From an uncultured Succinatimonas sp. (lineage in GTDB: Bacteria > Pseudomonadota > Gammaproteobacteria > Enterobacterales > Succinivibrionaceae): a DNA stretch of 24,369 bases. The position numbers and the translations under genes are program-made. Each line of letters starts with the position of its first letter. Positions within the stretch are counted from its first letter, which is position 1. The stretch covers positions 1 through 24,369 of the forward strand of contig NZ_CAJKVK010000023.1 in assembly GCF_905203285.1 (NCBI RefSeq), given 5' to 3'. Under the pieces are notes generated by a model. The model ran no database searches. It was not told where the DNA came from and worked only from the letters and a program-made list of their open reading frames with translations. Positions 15,591 through 23,338 of this stretch are shown here, in pieces.

Positions 15591-16121
15591 CTAACCTCTT
15601 GCTTTTATCTTCAGAGCTTTTTCCTGCCAATACTGGGCTTTAAGCAAAGCCTTAAGACGGTCGGCCGCATCAGGATGAACGGCAGCTTTGGCAATACGCT
15701 CTACATGTTTAGGATCTTCTTTTAATCCCGGAAATTTTTCATACATAAGGTTTAATACCTGCTTGCTGATCTTTCCCTGTACCCAAAAGGTTCCTAAAAG
15801 CCGATTGCCTCTATGACCTTCCTTTAATGCGGCAATTGCACTTTGCATCACCTTTGCTGCCGCCTCACTTTGCGGATCTCCGCCCAATGTGCCGAATATT
15901 CCGACCTTTTTGTAATAAAGACTTTTAAGTACGGACAATGAGTCATTATCGACATGCCCCGAATCAAGCCAAAAACCGACTAAAACGGTGTCATATGCTG
16001 ACAGATCATACTTTTCCGTCGTTCTCTTTAAATCGCAACCACACCCGAAGCCTTTTTGCACATATCGGGCGATTTTATAAGTGTTGCCGGTTTTTGAACT
16101 GACCAAAACCAAAGACTTCAT
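15591..16121 (-). CDS. Flavodoxin-family protein, BilS-like
   Basis: A 176-residue FMN-type flavodoxin-fold protein. The phosphate-binding loop SSKTGNT is at residues 8-14. The pattern LVGFWLDSGHVDND, then VGIFGTLGGDPQSEAA and LLGTFWVQGKIS, resembles the flavodoxin group named BilS, found beside bilirubin reductase in gut bacteria. Here its neighbours are a haem carrier gene and exbB in a haem operon, so it may supply electrons to HutW or help reduce the linear tetrapyrrole made from haem. That role is inference. Translation is tightly coupled: the start lies 1 bp after the hutX stop. Confidence 0.82.
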   Translation of the reverse strand: MKSLVLVSSKTGNTYKIARYVQKGFGCGCDLKRTTEKYDLSAYDTVLVGFWLDSGHVDNDSLSVLKSLYYKKVGIFGTLGGDPQSEAAAKVMQSAIAALKEGHRGNRLLGTFWVQGKISKQVLNLMYEKFPGLKEDPKHVERIAKAAVHPDAADRLKALLKAQYWQEKALKIKARG

Positions 16122-16122
16122 T

Positions 16123-16629
16123 TTAGTTAGCTCCGTTCTCAGCTATAAAGGCGTTAAACAGCTCTTCTGCCTTAGGATCTATTTTTTGTCCTTCACGCGG
16201 CAAATAGAATGAGTACATAACTTTACCGTCAGTGTTAATAAAAGCTACCTGGCGGCTTTCAAGCTGCATAAATGGGATCTTAAGCAAAGCAATAGAACTT
16301 ACGGTTTCCTTACGTAAATGTCCGTTCAAACAATTTTTGCCGAAAAGATTGAAATAACCGAACCCCTCACGTCCGTGCTCTACTTTGGTTTTAAACTCAA
16401 AGATATTGCCTGAACTTTCAATAAAGAAAGTTAACGTATCAATCTCCGTTAACATCTGCCAGACCTTATAAAAATAAGATCCTTCAAACAGCATCCCCAT
16501 ACCTTCGGGCAAAGCTTTAATCACCTCAAGCTCGCTTTTGCGGCAAACCCCGGCAAGCATCTGCAGCCCCATACTTTTACCGCCTGAGATAAGCTCTTTT
16601 AACTGCTGCTGCAAAGAAATTCCGTTCAT
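16123..16629 (-). CDS. hutX: Haem utilisation carrier protein HutX/ChuX family
   Basis: A 168-residue cytosolic protein of the HutX/ChuX (DUF1008) family, which binds haem and hands it to the haem-degrading enzyme. Family motifs seen are FFIESSGNIFEFKTKVEHG, GYFNLFGKNCLNGHLRKE and ALLKIPFMQLESRQVAFINTDGKVMYSFYLPRE (given here in parts). H104, in the NGHLR stretch, is a candidate haem ligand. Its ATG overlaps the stop of the ECF ATPase gene by 4 bp (ATGA), so the two are translationally coupled. Its presence is strong support for haem as the operon's cargo. Confidence 0.88.
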   Translation of the reverse strand: MNGISLQQQLKELISGGKSMGLQMLAGVCRKSELEVIKALPEGMGMLFEGSYFYKVWQMLTEIDTLTFFIESSGNIFEFKTKVEHGREGFGYFNLFGKNCLNGHLRKETVSSIALLKIPFMQLESRQVAFINTDGKVMYSFYLPREGQKIDPKAEELFNAFIAENGAN

Positions 16630-18029
16630 ACAGTCTCCTTTTTAAGTCTTAATGCTTTTAAATTCTTATCATCTATAAGTTCAAGATCGTGCGTTATCAC
16701 CAAAGCCGCACGCCCGTCTTTTGCATAGTCATGCAAAATATTTTTAATGCGCTGCATATTGGCACCGTCAAGTCCGCTTGTAGGCTCATCCAAAACCAAT
16801 ACCTGAGGATTTTTGGCCAAAGCGCAGGCTATTACCAATCTTTGCTTTTGTCCGCCTGACAAAGACTGAGGATGTCGATAGGACAAAGCACTTAAATCAA
16901 GTTTTTCAAGCAGCTCCATTACCTTGCCAGGCTGCGGTTTAATTCCCTCTGCCAAAGTCATACATATAGCAACTTCCTGATATACGGTCTGCATATTTAA
17001 CTGGTAATCGGTATTCTGCAGCACGATACTGCCAAGCTGCAGCGGTTTTTTCCCCTTAGGATCTTTAAACTCAATTTTGCCGCCTTTTAATTTCTCAAGC
17101 CCGAAAATAAGGCGTGACAAGGTAGTCTTGCCGATACCGTTTTCACCGATAAGAACATTGATCCCCTCAGGGACGGCAAAATTCAAATCCTTGAAAATTG
17201 TCTTGCCGTCTTTGTAAGAAAAAGCAACATGTTCGCCTTTTACGACATAATCCGTACCACACGGATCCAAATCTTTAAGTAAAGCTCTTCTGTCTGTTAC
17301 ATAAGCCTTGCGCAAACCGTATTCTTTTTGCAGCGACGCATTATCAAGAATGGAAAATTTGCCTTCTTTTTCGATTTTTCCGTTTGACATAATCAAAACC
17401 CGATCGGCGATGGCATTTAACCAATAATGACGATGATCGACTATGAAAATACAATAACCTTCCTGTTTTAACTCAAACAAAAGCCGCGCCAAATCCTCCG
17501 TTGATTGAGGGTCAAGGTTCGCCGTAGGCTCATCTAAAATGATGTTTTTACCGTGCAAAGCGACAATTTCGGCAAGACCTACCTTCTGCTTTTGCCCCTC
17601 GGACAATGCCGCAATGGAATTATTCCTTATATCCTCAAGAGAAAACCTTTTAATAACGCTTTCAAGACGGCGCTTGATTTCATCGCGGGAAAGTCCCATC
17701 CACTCAAGCGCAAAGACGATTTCATCCTCGACGTTAAGGGCAAAAAACTGCCGCTCGGGATCCTGAAACAGAGTACCGACTCTTCTTGAAATTTCGGTCA
17801 AATCCATCTCTGCACTATTTTCACCGTTAAGGCTTACCGATCCTTCAAGAGTTCCGCCGTAATAGTCGGGACACAAGCCGTTAATGACGCGGATAACCGT
17901 AGATTTACCGCATCCCGATCTTCCGGTACACAATACGATTTCACCGTCGTTTACGGTAAACGAAACATTGTTTAGTGCTTTTTCTTTACTGTCAGAATAA
18001 GTGTAGCTGACGTTTTTTACTTCAATCAT
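16626..18029 (-). CDS. ECF transporter ATPase, fused A1-A2
   Basis: A 467-residue protein with two ATPase domains of energy-coupling-factor type in one chain. Domain 1 has Walker A GRSGCGKST, signature LSEGQKQK and Walker B NIILDEPTANLD. Domain 2 has Walker A GENGIGKTT, signature LSGGQKQR and Walker B VLVLDEPTSGLD. Both catalytic sites look intact. In ECF importers these subunits drive toppling of the S component through EcfT. The start overlaps the EcfT stop by 4 bp, and the stop overlaps the hutX start by 4 bp, so three proteins are coupled in translation. Confidence 0.92.
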   Translation of the reverse strand: MIEVKNVSYTYSDSKEKALNNVSFTVNDGEIVLCTGRSGCGKSTVIRVINGLCPDYYGGTLEGSVSLNGENSAEMDLTEISRRVGTLFQDPERQFFALNVEDEIVFALEWMGLSRDEIKRRLESVIKRFSLEDIRNNSIAALSEGQKQKVGLAEIVALHGKNIILDEPTANLDPQSTEDLARLLFELKQEGYCIFIVDHRHYWLNAIADRVLIMSNGKIEKEGKFSILDNASLQKEYGLRKAYVTDRRALLKDLDPCGTDYVVKGEHVAFSYKDGKTIFKDLNFAVPEGINVLIGENGIGKTTLSRLIFGLEKLKGGKIEFKDPKGKKPLQLGSIVLQNTDYQLNMQTVYQEVAICMTLAEGIKPQPGKVMELLEKLDLSALSYRHPQSLSGGQKQRLVIACALAKNPQVLVLDEPTSGLDGANMQRIKNILHDYAKDGRAALVITHDLELIDDKNLKALRLKKETV

Positions 18030-18799
18030 CCGTGCATCGATCCGTAAAAGCTGCCGCCTGAAATGTACTCAAATACAAGACAGGTGCCGGTTAAAATCAC
18101 GCTGAAAACGATAAAAGCTATATCGCGCTTTTTAAGCCGCATCCTTTTATAGGTACACAAATTGCTGCTACCTATTCCTTTAAGCTCCGCCGCAACCCCC
18201 AAATCCTCTGAGGTTCTAAGAGACATAAACACAAGCGGCGTAAAACATAAACGGGTCAATAAAACCGGGTGAGTCAGCACGTTTTTGACATTTACTTCAA
18301 AACCGCGAATTTTCATTGCCTCAAATACCTGTTTAATGTCATGGATAAAAGAAGGTACAAAGCGGATCATCACGGCGCCCGGCAGATAAATCACAAAAGG
18401 AAGGTGCAGATTCTGCAAAGTGGTAAGAAGACTTTGTACTCTAATGGTCAAAGCCATCGGCATTACCACATTCATGACCGAGGCACCGCGCAAAAATGGC
18501 ATAGCCAAAGAGTCAATTCGGGCACTGTTTTTAAACTGCGGATAAAAGCTGACTAAAAGACTGACGCAAAAAACAGACAACAGCATTACGCCGATAAAAA
18601 ATAGATAACTTACCAAAAGTACCTTATAACGGCGCATGCACAAAGCGTAAACAAGCGTTACGACAAACAAAGTCAAAAGCGGCAAAGGCCTGGTTAAAAA
18701 CAAAGCGACAAGCGAACACAGCAGCGCAAAAACCATCTTTGACTTAACGTCAAAATGATGCAGAATACTCAATTTTGCATTAGTGAATAATTCCGGCAT
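18026..18799 (-). CDS. ECF transporter transmembrane subunit T (EcfT)
   Basis: A 257-residue CbiQ/EcfT family membrane protein with about five to six helices. The long cytoplasmic helical region holds the two coupling motifs: AMKIRG (A-x-x-x-R-G, about residue 160) and AAELKG, with Lys for Arg in the second. These dock into the ATPase grooves. The start has GGAG 7 bp upstream and overlaps the end of the S-component gene by 20 bp. It is a dedicated T subunit for the neighbouring S component (group I organisation). Confidence 0.88.
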   Translation of the reverse strand: MPELFTNAKLSILHHFDVKSKMVFALLCSLVALFLTRPLPLLTLFVVTLVYALCMRRYKVLLVSYLFFIGVMLLSVFCVSLLVSFYPQFKNSARIDSLAMPFLRGASVMNVVMPMALTIRVQSLLTTLQNLHLPFVIYLPGAVMIRFVPSFIHDIKQVFEAMKIRGFEVNVKNVLTHPVLLTRLCFTPLVFMSLRTSEDLGVAAELKGIGSSNLCTYKRMRLKKRDIAFIVFSVILTGTCLVFEYISGGSFYGSMHG

Positions 18800-19322
18800 G
18801 CTTTAACTCCCTTGCAGATCTGACGCCCGTATACAAACCGATAAGCGATCCGATATAGCCGACACCGACAATCACGACTACTACCACCATAAGTCCCGGA
18901 GATTCGCGCATAATTACGTAACTTACGCCCAAAGACAAAAACTTTGAGATAAGGTCATATAAAAACACCGCCAAAACCGGAGCGTAAAAACGCTTAAAGC
19001 CGCCTGTTGCCAACACGATAAACTCAGCTGCAATTGCCGCAGTAAGCGTAGTAGGGATTGAAGTAATACCTCCGCCTAAAAGCAAAAAAGAAATAAGACC
19101 TGAAATCACGGCAAACAAAGACAGCGTGCCGAATTTGCGTACTTTATATAAAAGCACGACCAGCAATGTGGTAAACACCAGATTCTTGAGAACAAGAGAC
19201 ACCGGATTAAGTCCGCCGCCTGCCAAAGCAATCACCAAAGTAACCACTTTGGCAGCTGCGGCAAACACGCCCAGAACTACCAGTTCCCGACAATTGAAAT
19301 AACGTTTTTTTATTTTTTGCAT
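18780..19322 (-). CDS. ECF transporter substrate-binding S component
   Basis: A 180-residue very hydrophobic protein with about five to six membrane helices. The N-terminal basic stretch (MQKIKKRYFN) is followed by FNCRELVVLGVFAAAAK, which fits the S-component helix-1 pattern that packs on EcfT. It may belong to the Trep_Strep/MptD-like group, but I am not sure. The location between a TonB-dependent receptor gene and hutX suggests haem or a haem product as ligand. I used ATG 19322; a TTG two codons earlier is possible. No clear ribosome binding site is seen, and a GCAA-loop hairpin lies directly upstream. Confidence 0.8.
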   Translation of the reverse strand: MQKIKKRYFNCRELVVLGVFAAAAKVVTLVIALAGGGLNPVSLVLKNLVFTTLLVVLLYKVRKFGTLSLFAVISGLISFLLLGGGITSIPTTLTAAIAAEFIVLATGGFKRFYAPVLAVFLYDLISKFLSLGVSYVIMRESPGLMVVVVVIVGVGYIGSLIGLYTGVRSARELKHAGIIH

Positions 19323-19331
19323 AGTCAAATA

Positions 19332-19351
19332 ACGGCATCTTGCGATGCCGT
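19332..19351 (-). promoter_or_regulatory. Intercistronic GCAA-tetraloop hairpin
   Basis: In the minus-strand transcript ACGGCATC and GATGCCGT form a perfect 8-bp stem capped by GCAA, a GNRA tetraloop. It lies between the receptor stop and the S-component start, close to where the ribosome must bind. There is no long U-tract after it. It may protect the abundant receptor mRNA or limit translation of the transporter. Confidence 0.55.
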
Positions 19352-19362
19352 CAGGGATAGGA

Positions 19363-21438
19363 TTAGAACCTTGCGTTAGCAGTTACAACAGCGTGAACCC
19401 CGGCTTCGGGCAGAGAATCATTTACGTAATATTCTTTGTCAAAAATATTAAGTACTGCAGCTGTCACTGAATATTGACGTTCATCACCGAACAAAGCACC
19501 TAACTCAATGTTAGCTGTCGTATATCCGGCATGATGGGTCTTAGTAATTTCACCTTGAGACTCAGACTCTTCATTACGATCTGTTGCTCCTCTGGCATAA
19601 GTATCTGCAGTAAACGTCCACAAACCGAAATCATGTTCATAACGAACACCTGCTCTATATGTAAAATCAGGAGTACCGGTATCATAAGTTTTACCTAAAA
19701 TTCCGCCATAGTCGAACTGGCGACGCATCCACGTCATAGATGCATAAGGAGTGATATTGTAAGGAAGTTCATATGATGCGGTTAACTCAACACCGTAAGT
19801 AGTAGCTTTACCGACGTTTTCATATTGATAAATCATATCTGTATCATTGATAGTCTTGGTATTGATATAGTCATCAGCAAGACTTAAAAATGCAGCTACA
19901 TCTAAATCAAGTTTATCGCCGGTATATCTTGCCCCAAGTTCAAAGTTGTTTGAGGTTTCCGGATCTAAATCAGGATTAGGTAAAATTGTGCCACCACCCA
20001 TTGATGTTAAGTAATACTTATCTTCAGCATTAGCAACTCTAAAGCCCTGCCCCCAATTTGCACGTACAGCTAAATCTTCAATACCGCGCCAAACTAAGCC
20101 GAAATTAAATGAAGTATTACTGCTAGTATCGCTACCGGTATCATATGCATCACCGCCTATCACATTATATTTATCAAGGCTTGTCTTTACCGAGGTAAAA
20201 CGTACTCCATATGTAGCGGTTAAATCTGCCGGTAAAATTGTTTCATTAGATAAAAAAGCATAAAAAGTATTTTGAGAAGCTTCTATATCTGTATAAGTGG
20301 AATTAATAATAGGCTGCCTACCCGGAATATAAAAGGTCTGAGTAGTAAAAGTATCGGTTGAACCGTCCAACTCATCTGACTGAAATCCCGTTCCGACTAT
20401 TAAATAATTATTTTCTCCCAGTTGCCACTCTGTCTGTAACGATATACCAGCATTTTTATTTGTATTATCCGTAAAATTATTAACTTGTACTGACAAAGGA
20501 GCATTTCCCATATTGGGATAAATATAATTTTGCATCTTTTTTGACGTATCCTGAACATATACATCAAAGCGCAATCTCGCCCAATAATCGTTCAAATTCT
20601 TGGCATCGGCAAAGAAACCTAATTTCTTTCTCTCCCAAGGCTTAATTTTAACGAAGAAATCATTATAGGTACCTTCATCCCCAACCGGAAAAGGCGTATT
20701 GTAATTACCCTTATACCAATCGGCTGTAACACCCATGGTCAAATCTTCCGTAAAATCATATGACAAGAATCCTGACAATGAATGAGTATCAAAATCAGAA
20801 TCTCCACGCATTGTCACACCGTCAGGAGCATTAAAATTCTTATAATCGGAATTTGAACCGCTTAAGCGATAGTTCCATCCATTATATGAACCATAGACAG
20901 ATGCATTTTGACTAAAACCGTCAGCCGAACCGTCATAAGACAAACCGATACTTCCTTGTAAAGGTTTATCTCCGCCTTTTTTTGTAATAATATTAATAAC
21001 GCCGCCGATTGCATCAGAGCCGTAAAGCACTGATGCAGGTCCCTTGATTACTTCAATACGCTCAATAGAAGAAGGATCGACCAAAATCGGCGTGCCTATC
21101 ATGGACTTTTGTTCAAAAAGTCTTTGTCCATCAATCAAAATTACTGTGCGATCAACATCTTCACCTCTAATTTTGACATACTGCTGACCGGGCATGCCGT
21201 TAGTAGTCAACTGTACACCGGGGACATCCTCGACTAAGCGTCCTACTAGGGCTGTACCCTTTTTAGCAATTTCCTTCTCACCGACAACACCTACCGACAT
21301 CGGAACATCCATAAGATCGCGGGTAACGCGGGTTGCGGTTACCTCTACACCTTTCGTGTAAACATCCTGGGCAGCCATTGCCGCAGTGGAGCCAAGGCAG
21401 ACCGTCAACACGGCTGCGCTTATCTTGGTAAGTTTCAT
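19363..21438 (-). CDS. TonB-dependent outer-membrane receptor, probable haem receptor
   Basis: A 691-residue receptor. Residues 1-22 are a signal peptide (cut at AMA/AQD). A TonB-box-like VEVTA follows at about 31-35, then the plug (about 40-155, ending YGSDAIGGVINIITKKG) and a beta barrel finishing in Phe (VVTANARF). The context (hutW, hutX, exbBD-tonB) makes haem the likely cargo. The haem-receptor FRAP and NPNL boxes appear only as FRVA (466-469) and NPDL (488-491). By eye there is no His between them and none in the plug; the mature protein has only five (219, 602, 634, 635, 682). Another tetrapyrrole such as cobalamin is a real alternative. AGAGGT precedes the ATG, 23 bp after hutW. Confidence 0.88.
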   Translation of the reverse strand: MKLTKISAAVLTVCLGSTAAMAAQDVYTKGVEVTATRVTRDLMDVPMSVGVVGEKEIAKKGTALVGRLVEDVPGVQLTTNGMPGQQYVKIRGEDVDRTVILIDGQRLFEQKSMIGTPILVDPSSIERIEVIKGPASVLYGSDAIGGVINIITKKGGDKPLQGSIGLSYDGSADGFSQNASVYGSYNGWNYRLSGSNSDYKNFNAPDGVTMRGDSDFDTHSLSGFLSYDFTEDLTMGVTADWYKGNYNTPFPVGDEGTYNDFFVKIKPWERKKLGFFADAKNLNDYWARLRFDVYVQDTSKKMQNYIYPNMGNAPLSVQVNNFTDNTNKNAGISLQTEWQLGENNYLIVGTGFQSDELDGSTDTFTTQTFYIPGRQPIINSTYTDIEASQNTFYAFLSNETILPADLTATYGVRFTSVKTSLDKYNVIGGDAYDTGSDTSSNTSFNFGLVWRGIEDLAVRANWGQGFRVANAEDKYYLTSMGGGTILPNPDLDPETSNNFELGARYTGDKLDLDVAAFLSLADDYINTKTINDTDMIYQYENVGKATTYGVELTASYELPYNITPYASMTWMRRQFDYGGILGKTYDTGTPDFTYRAGVRYEHDFGLWTFTADTYARGATDRNEESESQGEITKTHHAGYTTANIELGALFGDERQYSVTAAVLNIFDKEYYVNDSLPEAGVHAVVTANARF

Positions 21439-21461
21439 AAGTACCTCTGATTGTTTGTTTA

Positions 21462-22976
21462 TTAATTGTTTTTAAGTTTCTTTTGCAAATAATTGGTCAA
21501 AAGCTGTGACATGGTTACGGCCCAAAAACGCCCCGCTAAAGTAAGATCGACAAATCTCCCGTTAAGCTCTAAAAGGCCAGCTTCCTGCCACTGAGTAAAC
21601 ACTTCCGACCCTTCTTTTGCCACATCAACTCCATGACGCCGCTTCAAATAATCAAAATCAACAAAGCCAAGTTCCAATTCTTCACCTAAGTCTTTGTATA
21701 AACGCCAATTCTCACCCGGCACAAACATCATGGATATAGGTTTCACCCCGCCTTCAACCTTCTTTAAATAATCCTCATACTTACGGGTATTCATGAAGGA
21801 AAGCCCCTGAATTTTGCCGCCGGCACCGGGACCAAAAGCCAAAGTATCGGCGTCACTTTTTGCCAAAACGTTGTAAAGATTGCGCTCACGCGTATTGCGT
21901 CCGAAATGACTTACCGATAATTGCTTCCAATGCGCTTTTTCCATAGCGTTACAGCCAATACGGTACATCTCGGCTCTCTCGCGATTGTCGGGGGCATACT
22001 TATACTTTCCTGCCTTAATTAATTTTTGCAAAGGAGAGCCTTCAAGCAAAATAAGCTGATACAAATCCACGCCATGAATAGGAAGACTGCTTACGATGTC
22101 CAGATCCTCGCGCCAAGTCGTCTCAGTTTGTCCCGGAAGACCAAAAATCAGATCTATAACCACGCTTGACTCATCATAAGCTGATAAATTTTCAAGTCCT
22201 CTTATCAATTCGTCTTTTGTTGAAAGTCGCCCTACCGACTGTCTTATTTCAGTATCAAAGGTCTGAACCCCAAGTGAAAAACGGTTGGCTCCTGCTTTAA
22301 GACACGCTTCTATCTTTTCATCATCAAAAAAAGAAATACGACCTTCAACAGTAAACTCATAATCATTTGATAAAGGAAGAACTTCCCTACAAGTGGTGAT
22401 AATGCGTTCAAGATCACAAGCTTCAAGTGCGGTAGGAGTGCCGCCGCCCATATAAACAGCATGAATCGGCTTATCTTCTAATGCCTTAGAACCATGCCAC
22501 ATTCTGATTTCTTTTATTAAGGCATCGGTATAACGTTTGGATTCTTCAGGTTTGTATGCTCCGATGTAAAACATACAGAAAGCGCAGCGAGTCTGACAAA
22601 AAGGTACATTAATATATGCAGCGCTGCGGGTCGTCCTTTTGGTGTTTACAAGAAGATCGGATGCCATAGGAACAAAGGGAGGAGGAACAATTTGTGCGTC
22701 TCCTGAGGCATGCGCAAATTTTTTGACTTCAAACGCATCTTTTATCGGATCTGTTCCTATAGCTGCCTGCCAAGCTACCTCTTCTCCTTGAGATTCAGCC
22801 ATTTTCTTCATCATCTCTTCCATGGCTGTTCCCTTATGCGGCATTTCTGCTTTACCGGCAAACAATGAAGCCATTGTTTTAACTTCACTGATTAGCGCAT
22901 TCCAACTTACATTGCCGCTACTGTCGGTATGATTTTTTAAAACCTCTAAAAGTGGATTAAAGTCTGGTGAAAACAT
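21462..22976 (-). CDS. hutW: Anaerobic haem-degrading radical SAM methyltransferase HutW/ChuW
   Basis: A 504-residue HemN-like radical SAM enzyme. The iron-sulfur cluster motif is C127-x3-C131-x2-C134 in PFCQTRCAFCMF, followed by the SAM-contacting YMGGGTPTAL, FTVEGRISFF and GVQTFDTEIRQ. ChuW and HutW open the haem ring without oxygen by transferring a methyl group, giving the linear tetrapyrrole anaerobilin and freeing iron. The first ~110 residues precede the radical SAM core, and the C-terminal third carries a winged-helix-like tail, as in HemN relatives. A GAGAA binding site lies 5 bp before the ATG. It is the first gene of the operon, behind a promoter with symmetrical operators. Confidence 0.9.
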   Translation of the reverse strand: MFSPDFNPLLEVLKNHTDSSGNVSWNALISEVKTMASLFAGKAEMPHKGTAMEEMMKKMAESQGEEVAWQAAIGTDPIKDAFEVKKFAHASGDAQIVPPPFVPMASDLLVNTKRTTRSAAYINVPFCQTRCAFCMFYIGAYKPEESKRYTDALIKEIRMWHGSKALEDKPIHAVYMGGGTPTALEACDLERIITTCREVLPLSNDYEFTVEGRISFFDDEKIEACLKAGANRFSLGVQTFDTEIRQSVGRLSTKDELIRGLENLSAYDESSVVIDLIFGLPGQTETTWREDLDIVSSLPIHGVDLYQLILLEGSPLQKLIKAGKYKYAPDNRERAEMYRIGCNAMEKAHWKQLSVSHFGRNTRERNLYNVLAKSDADTLAFGPGAGGKIQGLSFMNTRKYEDYLKKVEGGVKPISMMFVPGENWRLYKDLGEELELGFVDFDYLKRRHGVDVAKEGSEVFTQWQEAGLLELNGRFVDLTLAGRFWAVTMSQLLTNYLQKKLKNN

Positions 22977-22998
22977 TTTATTCTCATTTTATTATTAA

Positions 22999-23012
22999 TT
23001 AGCTATTGCTAT
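22999..23012. promoter_or_regulatory. Operator site 2 of the hut operon
   Basis: TTAGC-TATT-GCTAT is the same 5-4-5 palindrome as operator site 1 with one mismatch, lying downstream of the -10 box. The 13 bases TTAGCTATTGCTA recur as the exact reverse complement at 23049-23061. A regulator bound to both could loop or block the promoter. Confidence 0.5.
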
Positions 23013-23025
23013 CTATAGTTAGCGT

Positions 23026-23054
23026 ATAGTAACAAAGCATATTTTAATTAGCAA
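23026..23054 (-). promoter_or_regulatory. Promoter of the hut (haem) operon
   Basis: On the minus strand TTGCTA (23054-23049) and TACTAT (23031-23026) are separated by exactly 17 bp; each matches consensus at 4 of 6. The -10 lies about 50 bp before the hutW ATG. The -35 is inside operator site 1, and site 2 lies just downstream, consistent with a repressed, iron- or haem-responsive promoter. Confidence 0.5.
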
Positions 23055-23061
23055 TAGCTAA
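23048..23061. promoter_or_regulatory. Operator site 1 of the hut operon
   Basis: TTAGC-AATA-GCTAA is a perfect 5-4-5 palindrome overlapping the predicted -35. It departs from the Fur consensus built of GATAAT units but is AT-rich and repeated in a Fur-like way. The regulator is not identified; Fur or a haem-responsive repressor are candidates. Confidence 0.5.
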
Positions 23062-23240
23062 CTAAAATTCCGTATTAAAAACCCCGATAAATAAAAAATA
23101 TGAATACATCTTCTTCAAATACCGAAAAAATACCATGCTGATTTGCTGTATTAAGGCCGCTAACACATTGGTCAAATCTGCACAATGCTGACATATAATC
23201 AAAGACACCAAAAATAACGGGGAATATTCAAGTGCATAAA

Positions 23241-23313
23241 GTGCGACTCTACCAAAAAAGCCGCACCTTATCAAAAAAGATCAGCGGCTAAAACCCCATC
23301 CTTTAGGGCGGAG
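23241..23313 (+). other. Structured IS605-end / omega-RNA-like stretch, degenerate
   Basis: CCCCATCC-TTTA-GGGCGGAG (23294-23313) resembles the CCCCGTCC-TTTA-GGACGGGG type hairpin found at the right end and guide-RNA scaffold of many IS605/TnpB elements, but with two mismatches and a wobble. Upstream, AGCCGC/GCGGCT (23259-23264 with 23284-23289) and GTGCG/CGCAC (23241-23245 with 23262-23266) are competing stems. No tnpB reading frame precedes it on this strand. Positions 23062-23240 hold nothing I can identify. Confidence 0.4.
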
Positions 23314-23338
23314 ATCATCGCGAGGAGAAGCTCAGTTT

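Noticed and set aside
23062..23274. Minus-strand 70-codon hydrophobic open frame between the hut promoter and the IS region
   Set aside because: No ribosome binding site, no recognisable motif and low-complexity composition; it overlaps the structured IS-end stretch. It is probably a chance frame.
23101..23290. A decayed tnpB 3' end on the plus strand before the omega-RNA-like hairpin
   Set aside because: I read the plus-strand frames and saw no zinc-finger CxxC pairs or the HDRDxNAA motif; only a doubtful Cys and Lys/Asp stretch with stops.
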